Of a stretch of 64,000 nucleotides of DNA, positions 55,264-63,703 are shown piece by piece. The position numbers and the translations under genes were made by a program. Origin of the DNA: Sinomonas sp. R1AF57 (GTDB lineage: Bacteria; Actinomycetota; Actinomycetes; Actinomycetales; Micrococcaceae); NCBI RefSeq assembly GCF_002224485.1, contig NZ_CP022463.1:2110239-2174238 (forward strand). Direction: 5' to 3'. The notes beneath the pieces were generated by a model. The model saw nothing but the letters and a program-made list of their open reading frames with translations, was not told the DNA's origin and searched no databases. How positions within the stretch are numbered: position 1 is the stretch's first letter; each line of letters opens with the position of its first letter.

Positions 55264-56460
55264 CTAGCTCTTCTTCTCGGCCGGGGCGACCTGGTCCGCA
55301 GGGACCGTCTTGACGAGTTCGGGCGTCCAGGCGCCGTCCTTCTGGACGAGCTTGGCCTGGTACATAGGCTGCATCAGGACGTGGTCCGAGGCGCGGACGC
55401 TCTCCTTGCCCTTGGGACCGTCGAACTCGTAGCCCTCGAGCCCCTTGACCATGTCGTCCACCGACGCACCGGACTTGACGGCCTGGACGATCATCTGCCC
55501 TGCGACGAACCCGTCCGGGGTGAAGAGGTCCACCTTCTTGCCTGCGGCCTCGACGTCCTTGACCATCTCCTGCTCGACAGCATTGTTGCCGCCCGCGCCC
55601 TTGAAGTAGTGGCTGAGGAAGCTGATCTTGCTGCTCGCGGCACCGTAGGCGGAGTAGGTCGAGGTGTCGCCGAGGCCGGTGACGACGGGCGCGGCGTCGA
55701 AGACGCCCTGCTGGGTGAGCGCCTGCCACATCGCGCCGCTCGTGGCGCCGGCCCAGGCGACAAAGGTCATCGCGGGCTTGGCGTCGATGATCTGGCGCGC
55801 GAACGGCGTGAACTCGGTGGCATCCTCGGGAACGAGGACCTGCTCCACCGTGGCGCCCTTGGCGCCGAGCACGGCCTTGACCGCTGCGACGTTGCCCTGG
55901 CCGAAGGCATTGTTCTGCGCGAAGACCAGGACCTTCTTGCCCTGGAGGCTCTCCACGAAGGTACCGGCCGTCGCGACGTCCTGGAGCGACTGGCGGCCCG
56001 AGCGGAAGGTGTACTTGTTGATGCCCTGGAGCGCGTCCGTCGCGGCGGGGCCGGAGATGTAGAGGACCTTGTTCTGCGCGGCCTGCTCGGCGAGCTTGAG
56101 CGCGACGCCCGAGACCACGGTGCCCGCGAGGATCTTGTAGTCCTTGCCGATGAGGTCCTTGGCCAGCGCCACGGCCTTGTCCGGGTCACCCGCGTCGTCC
56201 TGGTAGGTCAGGTTCAGGGTGGCGTTGCCGACCTTGCCGGTCCCGCCGGTTGCGTACTTGATCCCGGCCTGGAGGCCCTCGTAGTAGGCCTCGCCGTAGG
56301 CAGCGAGGGGTCCGGTCTTCGAGTAGACGATGCCCACGTTGACCGTCCGGGCCGCATCGGAGGAGCCGCCCGAGGCGCTGGACGAGCTGGGCGCGCATCC
56401 GGTCGCGGCGAGGCCGGCGGCGAGGGTGGCCGCAAGGAGGAACTTCTTTGTTGCCTTCAC
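55264..56460 (-). CDS. livK: ABC transporter substrate-binding lipoprotein
   Basis: Periplasmic-binding-type lipoprotein of 398 residues, Leu/Ile/Val-binding family. The signal peptide ends in the lipobox LAATGC; the mature protein has the bilobed fold with GPLAAYGEAYYEGLQAGI and GTVVSGVALKLAEQA. The ligand may be a branched-chain amino acid, an amide or an organic acid; the neighbouring acyl-CoA ligase favours an acid. GTG start with GAAAGG seven bases upstream. First gene of the operon. Confidence 0.9.
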   Translation of the reverse strand: MKATKKFLLAATLAAGLAATGCAPSSSSASGGSSDAARTVNVGIVYSKTGPLAAYGEAYYEGLQAGIKYATGGTGKVGNATLNLTYQDDAGDPDKAVALAKDLIGKDYKILAGTVVSGVALKLAEQAAQNKVLYISGPAATDALQGINKYTFRSGRQSLQDVATAGTFVESLQGKKVLVFAQNNAFGQGNVAAVKAVLGAKGATVEQVLVPEDATEFTPFARQIIDAKPAMTFVAWAGATSGAMWQALTQQGVFDAAPVVTGLGDTSTYSAYGAASSKISFLSHYFKGAGGNNAVEQEMVKDVEAAGKKVDLFTPDGFVAGQMIVQAVKSGASVDDMVKGLEGYEFDGPKGKESVRASDHVLMQPMYQAKLVQKDGAWTPELVKTVPADQVAPAEKKS

Positions 56461-56519
56461 GGGAGTGCCTTTCGCAGAAGCTGCAGGAGTGCGGAACGAG
56501 CAAACATGAAAGGTGATTC

Positions 56520-56535
56520 AGGTTACGGAAAACCT
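56520..56535 (-). promoter_or_regulatory. livK -10 box and inverted repeat
   Basis: TAACCT (complement 56520-56525) is a likely -10 for livK. It is one arm of an inverted repeat AGGTT-6-AACCT (56520-56535), a possible operator for the operon's TetR protein. Confidence 0.4.
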
Positions 56536-56578
56536 ACGACGCCGCCGCGCTGCCGTCAAGGCTCCGCCACCCTCCGCC

Positions 56579-56700
56579 GAGGTCACCCCGTGTGGGCCCG
56601 AGGTCACCCCGTGTGGGCCCGAGGTCACTCCCTGTGGGCCCGACGTCACCCCGTGTGGGCCCGAGGTCACCCCTTGTGGGCCCGAGGTCACCCCTTGCAC
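56579..56700 (+). repeat. 21-bp tandem repeat between livK and prfB (array 2)
   Basis: Five full 21-base units (56579, 56600, 56621, 56642, 56663) and a partial sixth from 56684. Unit: GAGGTCACCCCGTGTGGG plus CCC. Copies differ by one or two bases. Both this array and the one in hrpA share the left flank CCGCCGA before the first unit. It contains the near-palindromes GGTCACC and GGGCCC. Confidence 0.95.
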
Positions 56701-56748
56701 TCCGTGTCCACCGCCGAAACCGCGACGCACTGTGCCACAAAGGACGCA

Positions 56749-56786
56749 AGAAAGCCCGGCGCCTCACAAGAGGAGCCGGGCTTTCT
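56749..56786 (-). terminator. Terminator of prfB
   Basis: Twelve-base arms (56749-56760 and 56775-56786), extended by an inner CCTC/GAGG pair. On the minus strand the stem ends in GGGCTTTCTTG, a good intrinsic terminator 12 bases past the prfB stop. Confidence 0.85.
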
Positions 56787-56797
56787 ACGCAGCGGGA

Positions 56798-57919
56798 TCA
56801 GCTTTCGGCAGCGCCCTGGCGCTGACCGGCACGCCAGCGGATCCCGGCGTCGATGAAACCGTCGATGTCGCCGTCGAGCACCGCCGCCGTGTTTCCAACC
56901 TCGTGTTCCGTCCGCAAGTCCTTGACCATCTGGTAAGGGTTCAGGACGTATGACCGCATCTGATCGCCCCACGATGCCTTGACGTCGCCTGCGAGGGCCT
57001 TCTTCTGTGCGTCTTCCTGCTCCTTCTTCAGCAGGAGGAGGCGGGACTGGAGGACGCGCAGCGCAGCGGCGCGGTTCTGGATCTGCGACTTCTCGTTCTG
57101 CATCGACACGACGATGCCCGTCGGGATGTGCGTCAGGCGGACGGCGGAGTCAGTCGTGTTGACGGACTGGCCACCGGGGCCCGAGGAGCGGAAGACATCC
57201 ACGCGGATCTCGTTGTCCGGGATCTCGATGTGGTCCGTCTGCTCGATGAGCGGAATCACCTCGACCGCTGCGAAGGACGTCTGGCGGCGGCCCTGGTTGT
57301 CGAACGGGCTGATGCGAACCAACCGGTGCGTGCCTGCCTCGACGGAGAGCGTGCCGTAGGCGAACGGCGCATTGACCTCGAAGGTCGCCGACTTGAGGCC
57401 GGCCTCCTCCGCGTACGAGGTATCCATGACCTTCGTCGGGTAGCCGCGGCGTTCGGCCCAGCGGAGGTACATGCGCATGAGCATCTCGGCGAAGTCTGCG
57501 GCATCGACGCCACCAGCCCCCGCGCGGATCGTCACCACGGCATCCCGCTCGTCGTAGTCGCCGTTCAAGAGCGTCACGACCTCGAGTTCTTCAAGAGCCT
57601 TCCTGATCGAGCCGAGTTCCCTGCCGGCCTCTGCGAGCGAGTCTGGATCGCCCTCCTCTTGGGCAAGCTCGACGAGCACCTCAAGGTCGTCGATGCGCTC
57701 TCCGAGCTTCTCGACACGCTCGAGCTCCGACTGACGGTGAGACAGCCGAGAGGTCACCTGCTGGGCCTTCGACGGGTCGTCCCAGAGGTCCGGGGCCCCA
57801 GCCGCCTCGCTTAGCTCCGCGATCTCGGCACGCAGAGACTCGACGTCGGTCACCTGCTCAATGGAGTCGTGGGTGGCGCGAAGCGCGCGGATCTCTGCGG
57901 GGAAGTCGATCTCAGCCAT
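56798..57919 (-). CDS. prfB: Peptide chain release factor 2
   Basis: Release factor for UGA and UAA, 373 residues. It has the GGQ motif ([10 protein letters not shown], about 249-251) and the SPF anticodon motif (RISPFDN). No +1 frameshift site is present, as in other actinobacteria. I place the start at ATG 57917-57919 (MAEIDFP...), because the other ATG (57925) would leave only three bases after the -10. TAACCT (57929-57934) ends nine bases before this ATG. Confidence 0.95.
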   Translation of the reverse strand: MAEIDFPAEIRALRATHDSIEQVTDVESLRAEIAELSEAAGAPDLWDDPSKAQQVTSRLSHRQSELERVEKLGERIDDLEVLVELAQEEGDPDSLAEAGRELGSIRKALEELEVVTLLNGDYDERDAVVTIRAGAGGVDAADFAEMLMRMYLRWAERRGYPTKVMDTSYAEEAGLKSATFEVNAPFAYGTLSVEAGTHRLVRISPFDNQGRRQTSFAAVEVIPLIEQTDHIEIPDNEIRVDVFRSSGPGGQSVNTTDSAVRLTHIPTGIVVSMQNEKSQIQNRAAALRVLQSRLLLLKKEQEDAQKKALAGDVKASWGDQMRSYVLNPYQMVKDLRTEHEVGNTAAVLDGDIDGFIDAGIRWRAGQRQGAAES

Positions 57920-57928
57920 AACCATCCA

Positions 57929-57934
57929 AGGTTA
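57929..57934 (-). promoter_or_regulatory. -10 box of prfB
   Basis: TAACCT on the minus strand, nine bases before the chosen ATG; no ribosome binding site is seen. Confidence 0.4.
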
Positions 57935-57956
57935 CGCCATGAGCAGCGGCCACCGG

Positions 57957-58409
57957 TCAGCGCACGAGCCGGGCACGGGCGCTGGCGGTGGCCTTGATCG
58001 GCACCCCGTGAGGCAAGAGGATGCCGGCCATCGGCACCTTCGCCATCGCGGTCAGGCTGACCGTGGCCGTGCGGCCGTCCGGCGTGCCGGTCGCTGCATC
58101 GACCGCCAGCCCCTCGAACCTCGCGGCCGCGCCGTCGCGAGCGAGGTAAGTGGCGACGACGCCACGCACCTTCTCCGGCGCGAGCGCAGCCGCTGGCGGC
58201 CGGTCTCCCGAGGCGGTGTCCGCGAGGGTGAAGCTGTCGGCGGCGGCTGCCGCGGCGCCGTCGGCCGCCGAGAGCAGCTTCCGGTGCTCGATGTGCACCG
58301 CGGAGACTCCCATCACCGTGGCTGCGACCAGCAGGCACAGGACGGTGAAGCCGATGATCAGGACGGTGAGCTGGCCCGACTCGTCCCCGCAGCTCCGGAC
58401 CCGGCGCAC
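57957..58409 (-). CDS. TadG-like pilus protein
   Basis: A 150-residue protein with a hydrophobic helix near the N-terminus (QLTVLIIGFTVLCLLVAATV) and an outer Ala-rich domain. It resembles the TadG-like/Rv3654-type components of the actinobacterial Tad locus. GTG start, weak. Last gene of the pilus run; 32 bases from prfB. Confidence 0.75.
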   Translation of the reverse strand: MRRVRSCGDESGQLTVLIIGFTVLCLLVAATVMGVSAVHIEHRKLLSAADGAAAAAADSFTLADTASGDRPPAAALAPEKVRGVVATYLARDGAAARFEGLAVDAATGTPDGRTATVSLTAMAKVPMAGILLPHGVPIKATASARARLVR

Positions 58410-58429
58410 GACGGCGCCCGCTAGCCTCT

Positions 58430-58921
58430 TCAGCGGAACCTCCCCACGATCTGGGTCGCCGACGCCTCGATACGGCCGATTGTCAGGCCGAAGCCTGAGC
58501 TGACCGGACTGAACGGCAGCGGTACCTCGACGTGGACCGTCGCCTGGACTGCGGCGCCAGCCTGAAGGCAGGGGCTGCGATCGCAGGCGAGTACGAGCCG
58601 GGCGCTGTGCTCGGCGAGCCCGAAGTCGGACATCGCCACGCGCACCGCCGACTCCGCCGCAGTCCGTGCCGCCGCCTCATCCGCCGCCTGGGCGAAGGAC
58701 TTGGCGGCATGGTCGGCGGCGCCTGTCGCAGCGAATGAGGCGCCTTGGAGCGCGGCGACCGTCAGCACGAAATAGACGACGGGCACGAGCAGGACCAGCC
58801 CGAGGAAGACGAATTCGACGACGGCGCTTCCGCCCTCTCCAGCGGCTGGCCCTCTGAGCCGATCGAGAAGGGCAGCCCACGGCCCAGCTTTCTGGGCCGG
58901 GCCATCACTGAAGCGGGGCAT
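58430..58921 (-). CDS. TadE-like pseudopilin 2
   Basis: A 163-residue membrane protein of the TadE family, with the conserved Gly-Ser and Glu-containing helix GSAVVEFVFLGLVLLVPVVY typical of prepilin-like proteins. Starts with ATG inside the previous gene (overlap 17 bases). Confidence 0.8.
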   Translation of the reverse strand: MPRFSDGPAQKAGPWAALLDRLRGPAAGEGGSAVVEFVFLGLVLLVPVVYFVLTVAALQGASFAATGAADHAAKSFAQAADEAAARTAAESAVRVAMSDFGLAEHSARLVLACDRSPCLQAGAAVQATVHVEVPLPFSPVSSGFGLTIGRIEASATQIVGRFR

Positions 58922-59312
58922 GGCCGGAGACCTTCAGGTGCCCCACCGGGCCGATGAGTCCGACGACCGGCATCGGGGCGACCACCCGGACCTCCAACGA
59001 GCGCACCCCGGCCGAAACGGCGTGGCCCACGCTGATGTCCCCGGCATAGTCGGCACCGACGGCCCCGGTGATGAGTTCGCCGGCCCGGGTGCGCGCGTCC
59101 TGGGGCGTCCTGTCTGCGAGGGTGCCATACCGCGCGCCGGAGGCGGCAGCATCGACGAGGACGTTGCGCACGTGGAGGACCAGCGTGAGCTGGACCACCG
59201 CAAGCGCAAGGACCGTCAGAAGGCCGCCGACCATCACGAAGTCGGCAGCCGCAGAGCCCTCATCAGAACCCCAGGGCGCCTGCCATGGGCGGCGCGAGCG
59301 GGGAGAGCGCAT
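58905..59312 (-). CDS. TadE-like pseudopilin 1
   Basis: A 135-residue protein with the helix GSAAADFVMVGGLLTVLALA near the N-terminus and an extracellular domain, TadE-like. The usual Glu of the prepilin helix reads Asp here. Three bases separate it from the pilin gene. Confidence 0.78.
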   Translation of the reverse strand: MRSPRSRRPWQAPWGSDEGSAAADFVMVGGLLTVLALAVVQLTLVLHVRNVLVDAAASGARYGTLADRTPQDARTRAGELITGAVGADYAGDISVGHAVSAGVRSLEVRVVAPMPVVGLIGPVGHLKVSGHAPLQ

Positions 59313-59315
59313 GGC

Positions 59316-59531
59316 CTACTTGCTCACCTTGCTGATGGCCTGGTTGAAGAGACCTTCGAGGGCAGGACCCGCCACGGCGAGCAGCCCCATCACAAGGACG
59401 GCAGACATCAGGGTGATCATGACCCAGCCCGGGACGTCGCCTCGCTCGCGGTCGTCGCCCTCGGAGACCCTTCTCCAGAGCGCCTCCGGAAGATTCGCGA
59501 GCCGAATCCCTGCACGGGTGAGCGTGTTCAT
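59316..59531 (-). CDS. Flp-type pilin, short
   Basis: Small protein of 71 residues with one hydrophobic segment (WVMITLMSAVLVMGLLAVAG) and a short C-terminal tail, the pattern of an actinobacterial Flp pilin or Flp-like subunit. The leader before the hydrophobic part has no clear Gly-X-X-X-X-Glu-Tyr cleavage motif; the nearest is DRERGDVPGW. AAGGGAAAC precedes the ATG. Confidence 0.78.
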   Translation of the reverse strand: MNTLTRAGIRLANLPEALWRRVSEGDDRERGDVPGWVMITLMSAVLVMGLLAVAGPALEGLFNQAISKVSK

Positions 59532-59603
59532 GGTGTTTCCCTTTCCCCAATAGGTGCGGCGCCGGGGGCGGTTCCCCGGATTCGGTGTCTCCCATAGCGG
59601 TGG

Positions 59604-60545
59604 TCAGAAGCCAAGCGTGATCGCGGCCACGCCCGGATACACGGCGAAGACGACGGTGAGCGGCAGGACACCGAAGACCAGCGGGACCATCATCCCGATC
59701 TCCTTCTTCCCAGCGGCCTCCATCAGTTCTCTCTTGGCAAGGTCGCGGACATCCTGGGCCTGCGCCCGCAGGACATCCGACAGGGGTGTCCCGCGTTCGA
59801 TGGCCACGATCAGCCCGTCCACGAACCTCGTGATGGGCGCTAGGTCGACCCGGTCCGCCATGGCCTGCAGTGCCTCGACGAGCGGCGCTCCAGAGCGGGC
59901 GTGGGCGAGGACTTTCTCAAACTCGCCGGCGAGGTCGCCCTTGGAGACACGGGCCGTCCTGTCCAGAGCCCCTGCAGCCGTCTCACCCGCGCCGACGGCG
60001 AGCGCCATCATGTCGGCGACCGAGGGGAACTCACCCAGGATCCGCTGCTTGCGCCGCGCGATGGCCGCACCGAGGAGGTAATCCCGCGCCATGAACCCGG
60101 CGACGGTCGCTGCCACGACCATGAGCAGCGCGAAGACTGCCGTGGTACGGCCGCTGAGAGCCGCGGCCGCCGCGCCGAGAGCCGCCACAGCGAACGACCC
60201 TCCGGCACAGAGCAGCTGCTCGGCGCGAAAGTCCACCGCCGACTTGTTGCTCCCCGCTTGGGCGAGCCGCCGCGCGAGCGTGGCATTGCCCAGATTCAGC
60301 CTGGACAGGGCGCCCACAGCGTCATCCAAGAGCGGGCGGATGATGTGTTCGAGGGGTCCGAAGGGGGTCACGCTGGCAGGCTCGCCATGCAGTAGCCTCG
60401 ATCCTCGGTCGACGGAGCGCAGCTGCGGAGCAACCCGCTGCGTGAACGTGGCGCGGCGCATGAGCGGGAGTCGGACAAAGGCGATCCACAGCCCCACGCC
60501 CAGAAGTGATCCTGTGAGAACGGCCGCAGCCGTGATGCCGCTCAT
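59604..60545 (-). CDS. tadC: Pilus assembly protein TadC
   Basis: Inner membrane platform protein of the T2SF (GspF) family, 313 residues with helices near both ends and cytosolic loops rich in Arg and Lys. It works with TadB as the platform for pilus assembly. Overlaps the tadB stop by four bases. Confidence 0.88.
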   Translation of the reverse strand: MSGITAAAVLTGSLLGVGLWIAFVRLPLMRRATFTQRVAPQLRSVDRGSRLLHGEPASVTPFGPLEHIIRPLLDDAVGALSRLNLGNATLARRLAQAGSNKSAVDFRAEQLLCAGGSFAVAALGAAAAALSGRTTAVFALLMVVAATVAGFMARDYLLGAAIARRKQRILGEFPSVADMMALAVGAGETAAGALDRTARVSKGDLAGEFEKVLAHARSGAPLVEALQAMADRVDLAPITRFVDGLIVAIERGTPLSDVLRAQAQDVRDLAKRELMEAAGKKEIGMMVPLVFGVLPLTVVFAVYPGVAAITLGF

Positions 60546-61396
60546 CGCAGGACCCGCTCTTCCCGGGGAAGCGCCCCGATGCGCAGCATCAGGCGATAGC
60601 AGACGACGGAAACGCCGAGTCCGACCGCCAGCACGAGGAACCCGCTCGGCGCCGCGTAGGCCGCCATCGCCTCAGGTCGTGTCGACATGAGCAGCAGCAC
60701 GATCCACGGGGCAGCGACGGCCAGGCGCGCGGCATTGACCGTCCAGGACTGCCGCGCCTCGAGCTCGCTGCGGGTGCGCGCGCTCTCGCGCAGGAATTCC
60801 GCGAGGGTGCCAAGCAGGCGTCCCAGGTCCGATCCGCCGACTTCACGAGTCAGCCGCAGAGCCTCGACGATGCGGTCCGCGACTGGGTCGGAGAGTCGCT
60901 CCTTGAGGCGGTCGAGTGACAGGCCGAAGCTTCCGCTCGAGCGGTAGTCCGCCGCGAACTCGAGGAACTCTCCGCGAAGCGGCTCCGGCCCCTTGTAGCC
61001 GAGCTGCATGAGGGATTCAGGCAGTGACAGACCCGCGCGGATCGCCGACCGAATGTGGTCGACGACGTCGGGCCAGAGCTCGCGGAGGACGGCGGTGCGC
61101 CGTTTGGCCTGCCAGCTCACCAGCCCGACAGGCAGAGCGCCCGCGAACAGGCCGAAGCAGAGCGCGACCGGGACGGCCCCGGTAACGACGAAGAACAGCA
61201 AGCCGACGAACGCGCCGAGTCCGAGGCTCGAAGCGACGAGTCCGGTGGGAGTGACCCTGTGGATTCCGGCTTGGGCGATCAGGACGTCAAGCCGGCCAGG
61301 CTCCTGCTTGCGGACCCTGCGCTCTGGTCTGGGCCAGAAGGACCACCACGCGAGGAACAGCCCCGCGCCCCCGGCCAATCCGAGCACCGCGGCCAT
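60542..61396 (-). CDS. tadB: Pilus assembly protein TadB
   Basis: T2SF-family platform protein, 284 residues. One helix at the start, a cytosolic domain with VVDHIRSAIRAGLSLPESL and EVGGSDLGRLLGTLAEFLRE, and two or three helices at the end. ATG shares one base with the tadA stop (TGATGG). Partner of TadC. Confidence 0.9.
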   Translation of the reverse strand: MAAVLGLAGGAGLFLAWWSFWPRPERRVRKQEPGRLDVLIAQAGIHRVTPTGLVASSLGLGAFVGLLFFVVTGAVPVALCFGLFAGALPVGLVSWQAKRRTAVLRELWPDVVDHIRSAIRAGLSLPESLMQLGYKGPEPLRGEFLEFAADYRSSGSFGLSLDRLKERLSDPVADRIVEALRLTREVGGSDLGRLLGTLAEFLRESARTRSELEARQSWTVNAARLAVAAPWIVLLLMSTRPEAMAAYAAPSGFLVLAVGLGVSVVCYRLMLRIGALPREERVLR

Positions 61397-62634
61397 CAGG
61401 CGCTCTCCAGAAGGTCCAGCACGTCGATCCCGGCCCGGGAGAACTTCTCCACCGAGAGAAGGCCGGTGGGCCGGGGCCGCAGGACGCCGTCGCCGTCGAG
61501 GGCGAACACCGACGATGTCTCGATGACACCGTTCTCCACGCGCTGCCCGAGGGACAGAATCTCGGTGACTTGCCGACGCCCATTGGGATGACGGCTGCAG
61601 TGGACGACGAGGTCGATGCACGCGGCCACGGTGGGCACGACGAAGCTGGACGAGATGTTGGCCCCAGCCAGCAGCGGGAGCGTGCACAGCTTGGTGACGG
61701 CGTCCTGGGCGGAGTTCGCGTGGACAGTGCACATGCCCGGAAGCCCACTGTTCAATGCGATGAGCATGTCGAGGGCCTCCGCCTCGCGCACCTCTCCCAC
61801 GACCAGTCGGTCGGGCCGCATGCGGAGCGCCTCCTTGACCAGACGTCGCAGCGGGATCTCGCCGGTTCCCTCGAGGTTCGGCTGACGGCACTGCAGCCCC
61901 ACCACATCGCGCAGCGGGAACTGGAGCTCGAAGATCTCCTCGACCGTGATCACCCGTTCACGGGATCCAATAGACGCACCGAGGCAGTTGAGCATCGTGG
62001 TCTTGCCGGCCTGGGTCGCACCGGAGACGAGGATGTTCAGACCGCCCGCCACCGCCGCGGCGAGGAACCGCGCGGCCTGAGGGGTGAGGGATCCCAGTTC
62101 GACGAGGTGCTCGAGGCGGCTCGCCTTCACAATGAACTTGCGGATGTTCACGGCCCAGTGCCGACGGGTCACATCGGGTATCACCACGTGCAGGCGAGAA
62201 CCGTCCGGGAGGGCGGCATCGACGAACGGGCTGGAGAGATCGAGCCTGCGCCCGGAGGACTTGAGCATGCGCTCGACGAGGTCGCGGACCTGCTGCTCGC
62301 TGAGAGTTACGCTCGTCAGTTCGGACTCACCGTTGCGGGCTGCGTACACCTCGTGCGGAGCGTTGAGCCAGATTTCCTCAATGGTCGGATCGTCCAGCAG
62401 GGGCTGGAGGGGCCCGAAGCCGGCGACGGCGTCGAGAAGGCTCTTGCGGGCAGCCTCAAGGGAGCCAAGGGGAGGGACCACGCCCAGCAGAGCTCGCTCG
62501 TCGTAGTCCACGACGGCGGCATCGACCAGCCGCCGTACGTCACCCGACGAGCCGAGCGGATCGATGCCCCTGAGCCTGATCAGCTCGCGGACCTCTCCCT
62601 CGACGATGCGCAGTGCGTCCACAGTTCCCCCCAC
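61396..62634 (-). CDS. tadA: Pilus ATPase TadA (CpaF)
   Basis: Secretion ATPase of the type II/IV family, 412 residues, powering Flp pilus assembly. Walker A is GATQAGKTTM (Lys about 211), followed by Asp and His boxes (EEIFELQFPL; MCTVHANSA) and RPDRLVVGEVREAEALD. GTG start; a second GTG 12 bases later follows GGGGGA and is a possible alternative. First gene of the Tad run. Confidence 0.92.
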   Translation of the reverse strand: MGGTVDALRIVEGEVRELIRLRGIDPLGSSGDVRRLVDAAVVDYDERALLGVVPPLGSLEAARKSLLDAVAGFGPLQPLLDDPTIEEIWLNAPHEVYAARNGESELTSVTLSEQQVRDLVERMLKSSGRRLDLSSPFVDAALPDGSRLHVVIPDVTRRHWAVNIRKFIVKASRLEHLVELGSLTPQAARFLAAAVAGGLNILVSGATQAGKTTMLNCLGASIGSRERVITVEEIFELQFPLRDVVGLQCRQPNLEGTGEIPLRRLVKEALRMRPDRLVVGEVREAEALDMLIALNSGLPGMCTVHANSAQDAVTKLCTLPLLAGANISSSFVVPTVAACIDLVVHCSRHPNGRRQVTEILSLGQRVENGVIETSSVFALDGDGVLRPRPTGLLSVEKFSRAGIDVLDLLESA

Positions 62635-62645
62635 GGTGTGTCGCC

Positions 62646-62682
62646 CTGCCGGGACCCCCTCCCGGCAGCAAGGCTCACACTA
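62646..62682 (-). promoter_or_regulatory. tadA promoter and 5' hairpin
   Basis: TAGTGT (complement 62677-62682) is a likely -10. A perfect 9-base stem with a 5-base loop (62646-62654 with 62660-62668) would stand right at the transcript 5' end, before the tadA start. Confidence 0.4.
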
Positions 62683-62754
62683 ACTGCTTTTGCAAACACC
62701 CGCTGAACAAGACGCCTACCTGTGGAAAACTCCCCGATTGAACCGCTGACGCGC

Positions 62755-63648
62755 CTACAGCGCCGCTGCGAAGTCCTTGAGCCACGGCCGCAGCCCGGCG
62801 AGATCCTCGCGCTCGACGGCGAGGGTCACCACCGCCTTGAGGTAGGAGAGCTTGTCCCCCGTGTCGTAGCGGCGCCCCCGGAACACCACTGCGTGGACGC
62901 CGCCGCCTTCGCCCTCGTCGGCGGCAAGGACCTCGAGCGCATCGGTGAGCTGTATCTCGCCGCCGCGACCGGGCTGCGTCTGCTCGAGTACGTCGAACAC
63001 GGCCGGGTGCAGCACGTAACGGCCGATCACCGCGAGGTTCGACGGCGCCTCCTCGACGGCGGGCTTCTCCACGAGCCTGTTGACGCGGACATAGTCCTCG
63101 CCGTCCACTGATTCGACGTCCGCGCACCCGTAGGACGAGATCTGCTCCGGGTCGACCTCCATGAGGGCGATCACCGATCCGCCGGTGGCCTGCTGGACCC
63201 GGATCATCTCGCCGAGCAGCTCATCGCGGGAGTCGATGAGGTCGTCGCCGAGCAGGACGGCGAAGGGCTCGTCACCCACATGCCGCTTGGCGCATAGGAC
63301 GGCATGGCCCAAGCCCTTTGGATCACCCTGACGCACGTAGTGGATGTCACCGAGCGTGTTCGACTCCTGGACAGCTGCGAGGCGCCTGGTGTCGCCCTTG
63401 GCCTCGAGCACGGCCTCAAGCGTCGGGACGCGGTCGAAGTGGTCCTCGAGCGCCCGCTTGCTGCGGCCCGTGATCATGAGGACGTTGTCGAGCCCGGCCT
63501 TGGCCGCCTCCGCGACGACGTACTGGATGGCGGGCTCGTCGACGACGGGCAGCATCTCCTTCGGCATCGCCTTCGTCGCCGGGAGGAAGCGGGTGCCGAG
63601 GCCTGCAGCAGGAATGACGGCCTTGGTGATACGTGAAGTCTGAGGCAT
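62755..63648 (-). CDS. galU: UTP-glucose-1-phosphate uridylyltransferase
   Basis: Makes UDP-glucose for cell-envelope and storage glycans. The 297-residue chain starts with VIPAAGLGTRFLPATKAMPKE, the nucleotidyltransferase loop, and has VEKPAVEEAPSNLAVIGRYV and the end RGRRYDTGDKLSYLKA. ATG (63646-63648) follows TAAGCT by six bases with no ribosome site, so the message is likely leaderless. Confidence 0.95.
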   Translation of the reverse strand: MPQTSRITKAVIPAAGLGTRFLPATKAMPKEMLPVVDEPAIQYVVAEAAKAGLDNVLMITGRSKRALEDHFDRVPTLEAVLEAKGDTRRLAAVQESNTLGDIHYVRQGDPKGLGHAVLCAKRHVGDEPFAVLLGDDLIDSRDELLGEMIRVQQATGGSVIALMEVDPEQISSYGCADVESVDGEDYVRVNRLVEKPAVEEAPSNLAVIGRYVLHPAVFDVLEQTQPGRGGEIQLTDALEVLAADEGEGGGVHAVVFRGRRYDTGDKLSYLKAVVTLAVEREDLAGLRPWLKDFAAAL

Positions 63649-63654
63649 GGGCGT

Positions 63655-63660
63655 AGCTTA
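63655..63660 (-). promoter_or_regulatory. -10 box of galU
   Basis: TAAGCT on the minus strand, exactly six bases before the galU ATG. Confidence 0.5.
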
Positions 63661-63703
63661 CGGGACGAACCGAAACGGAAGACGCTCGGTGACGTCCTCG
63701 CGC

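Larger units (their letters stand above)
56461..56797. other. liv-prfB intergenic region
   Basis: This 337-base gap holds no gene. From the livK side it contains the livK promoter region (56520-56535), the 21-bp repeat array (56579-56700) and the prfB terminator (56749-56786). Confidence 0.8.

Noticed and set aside
56579-56700. CRISPR array
   Set aside because: The 21-base units are directly adjacent with no unique spacers, and no cas genes are present.
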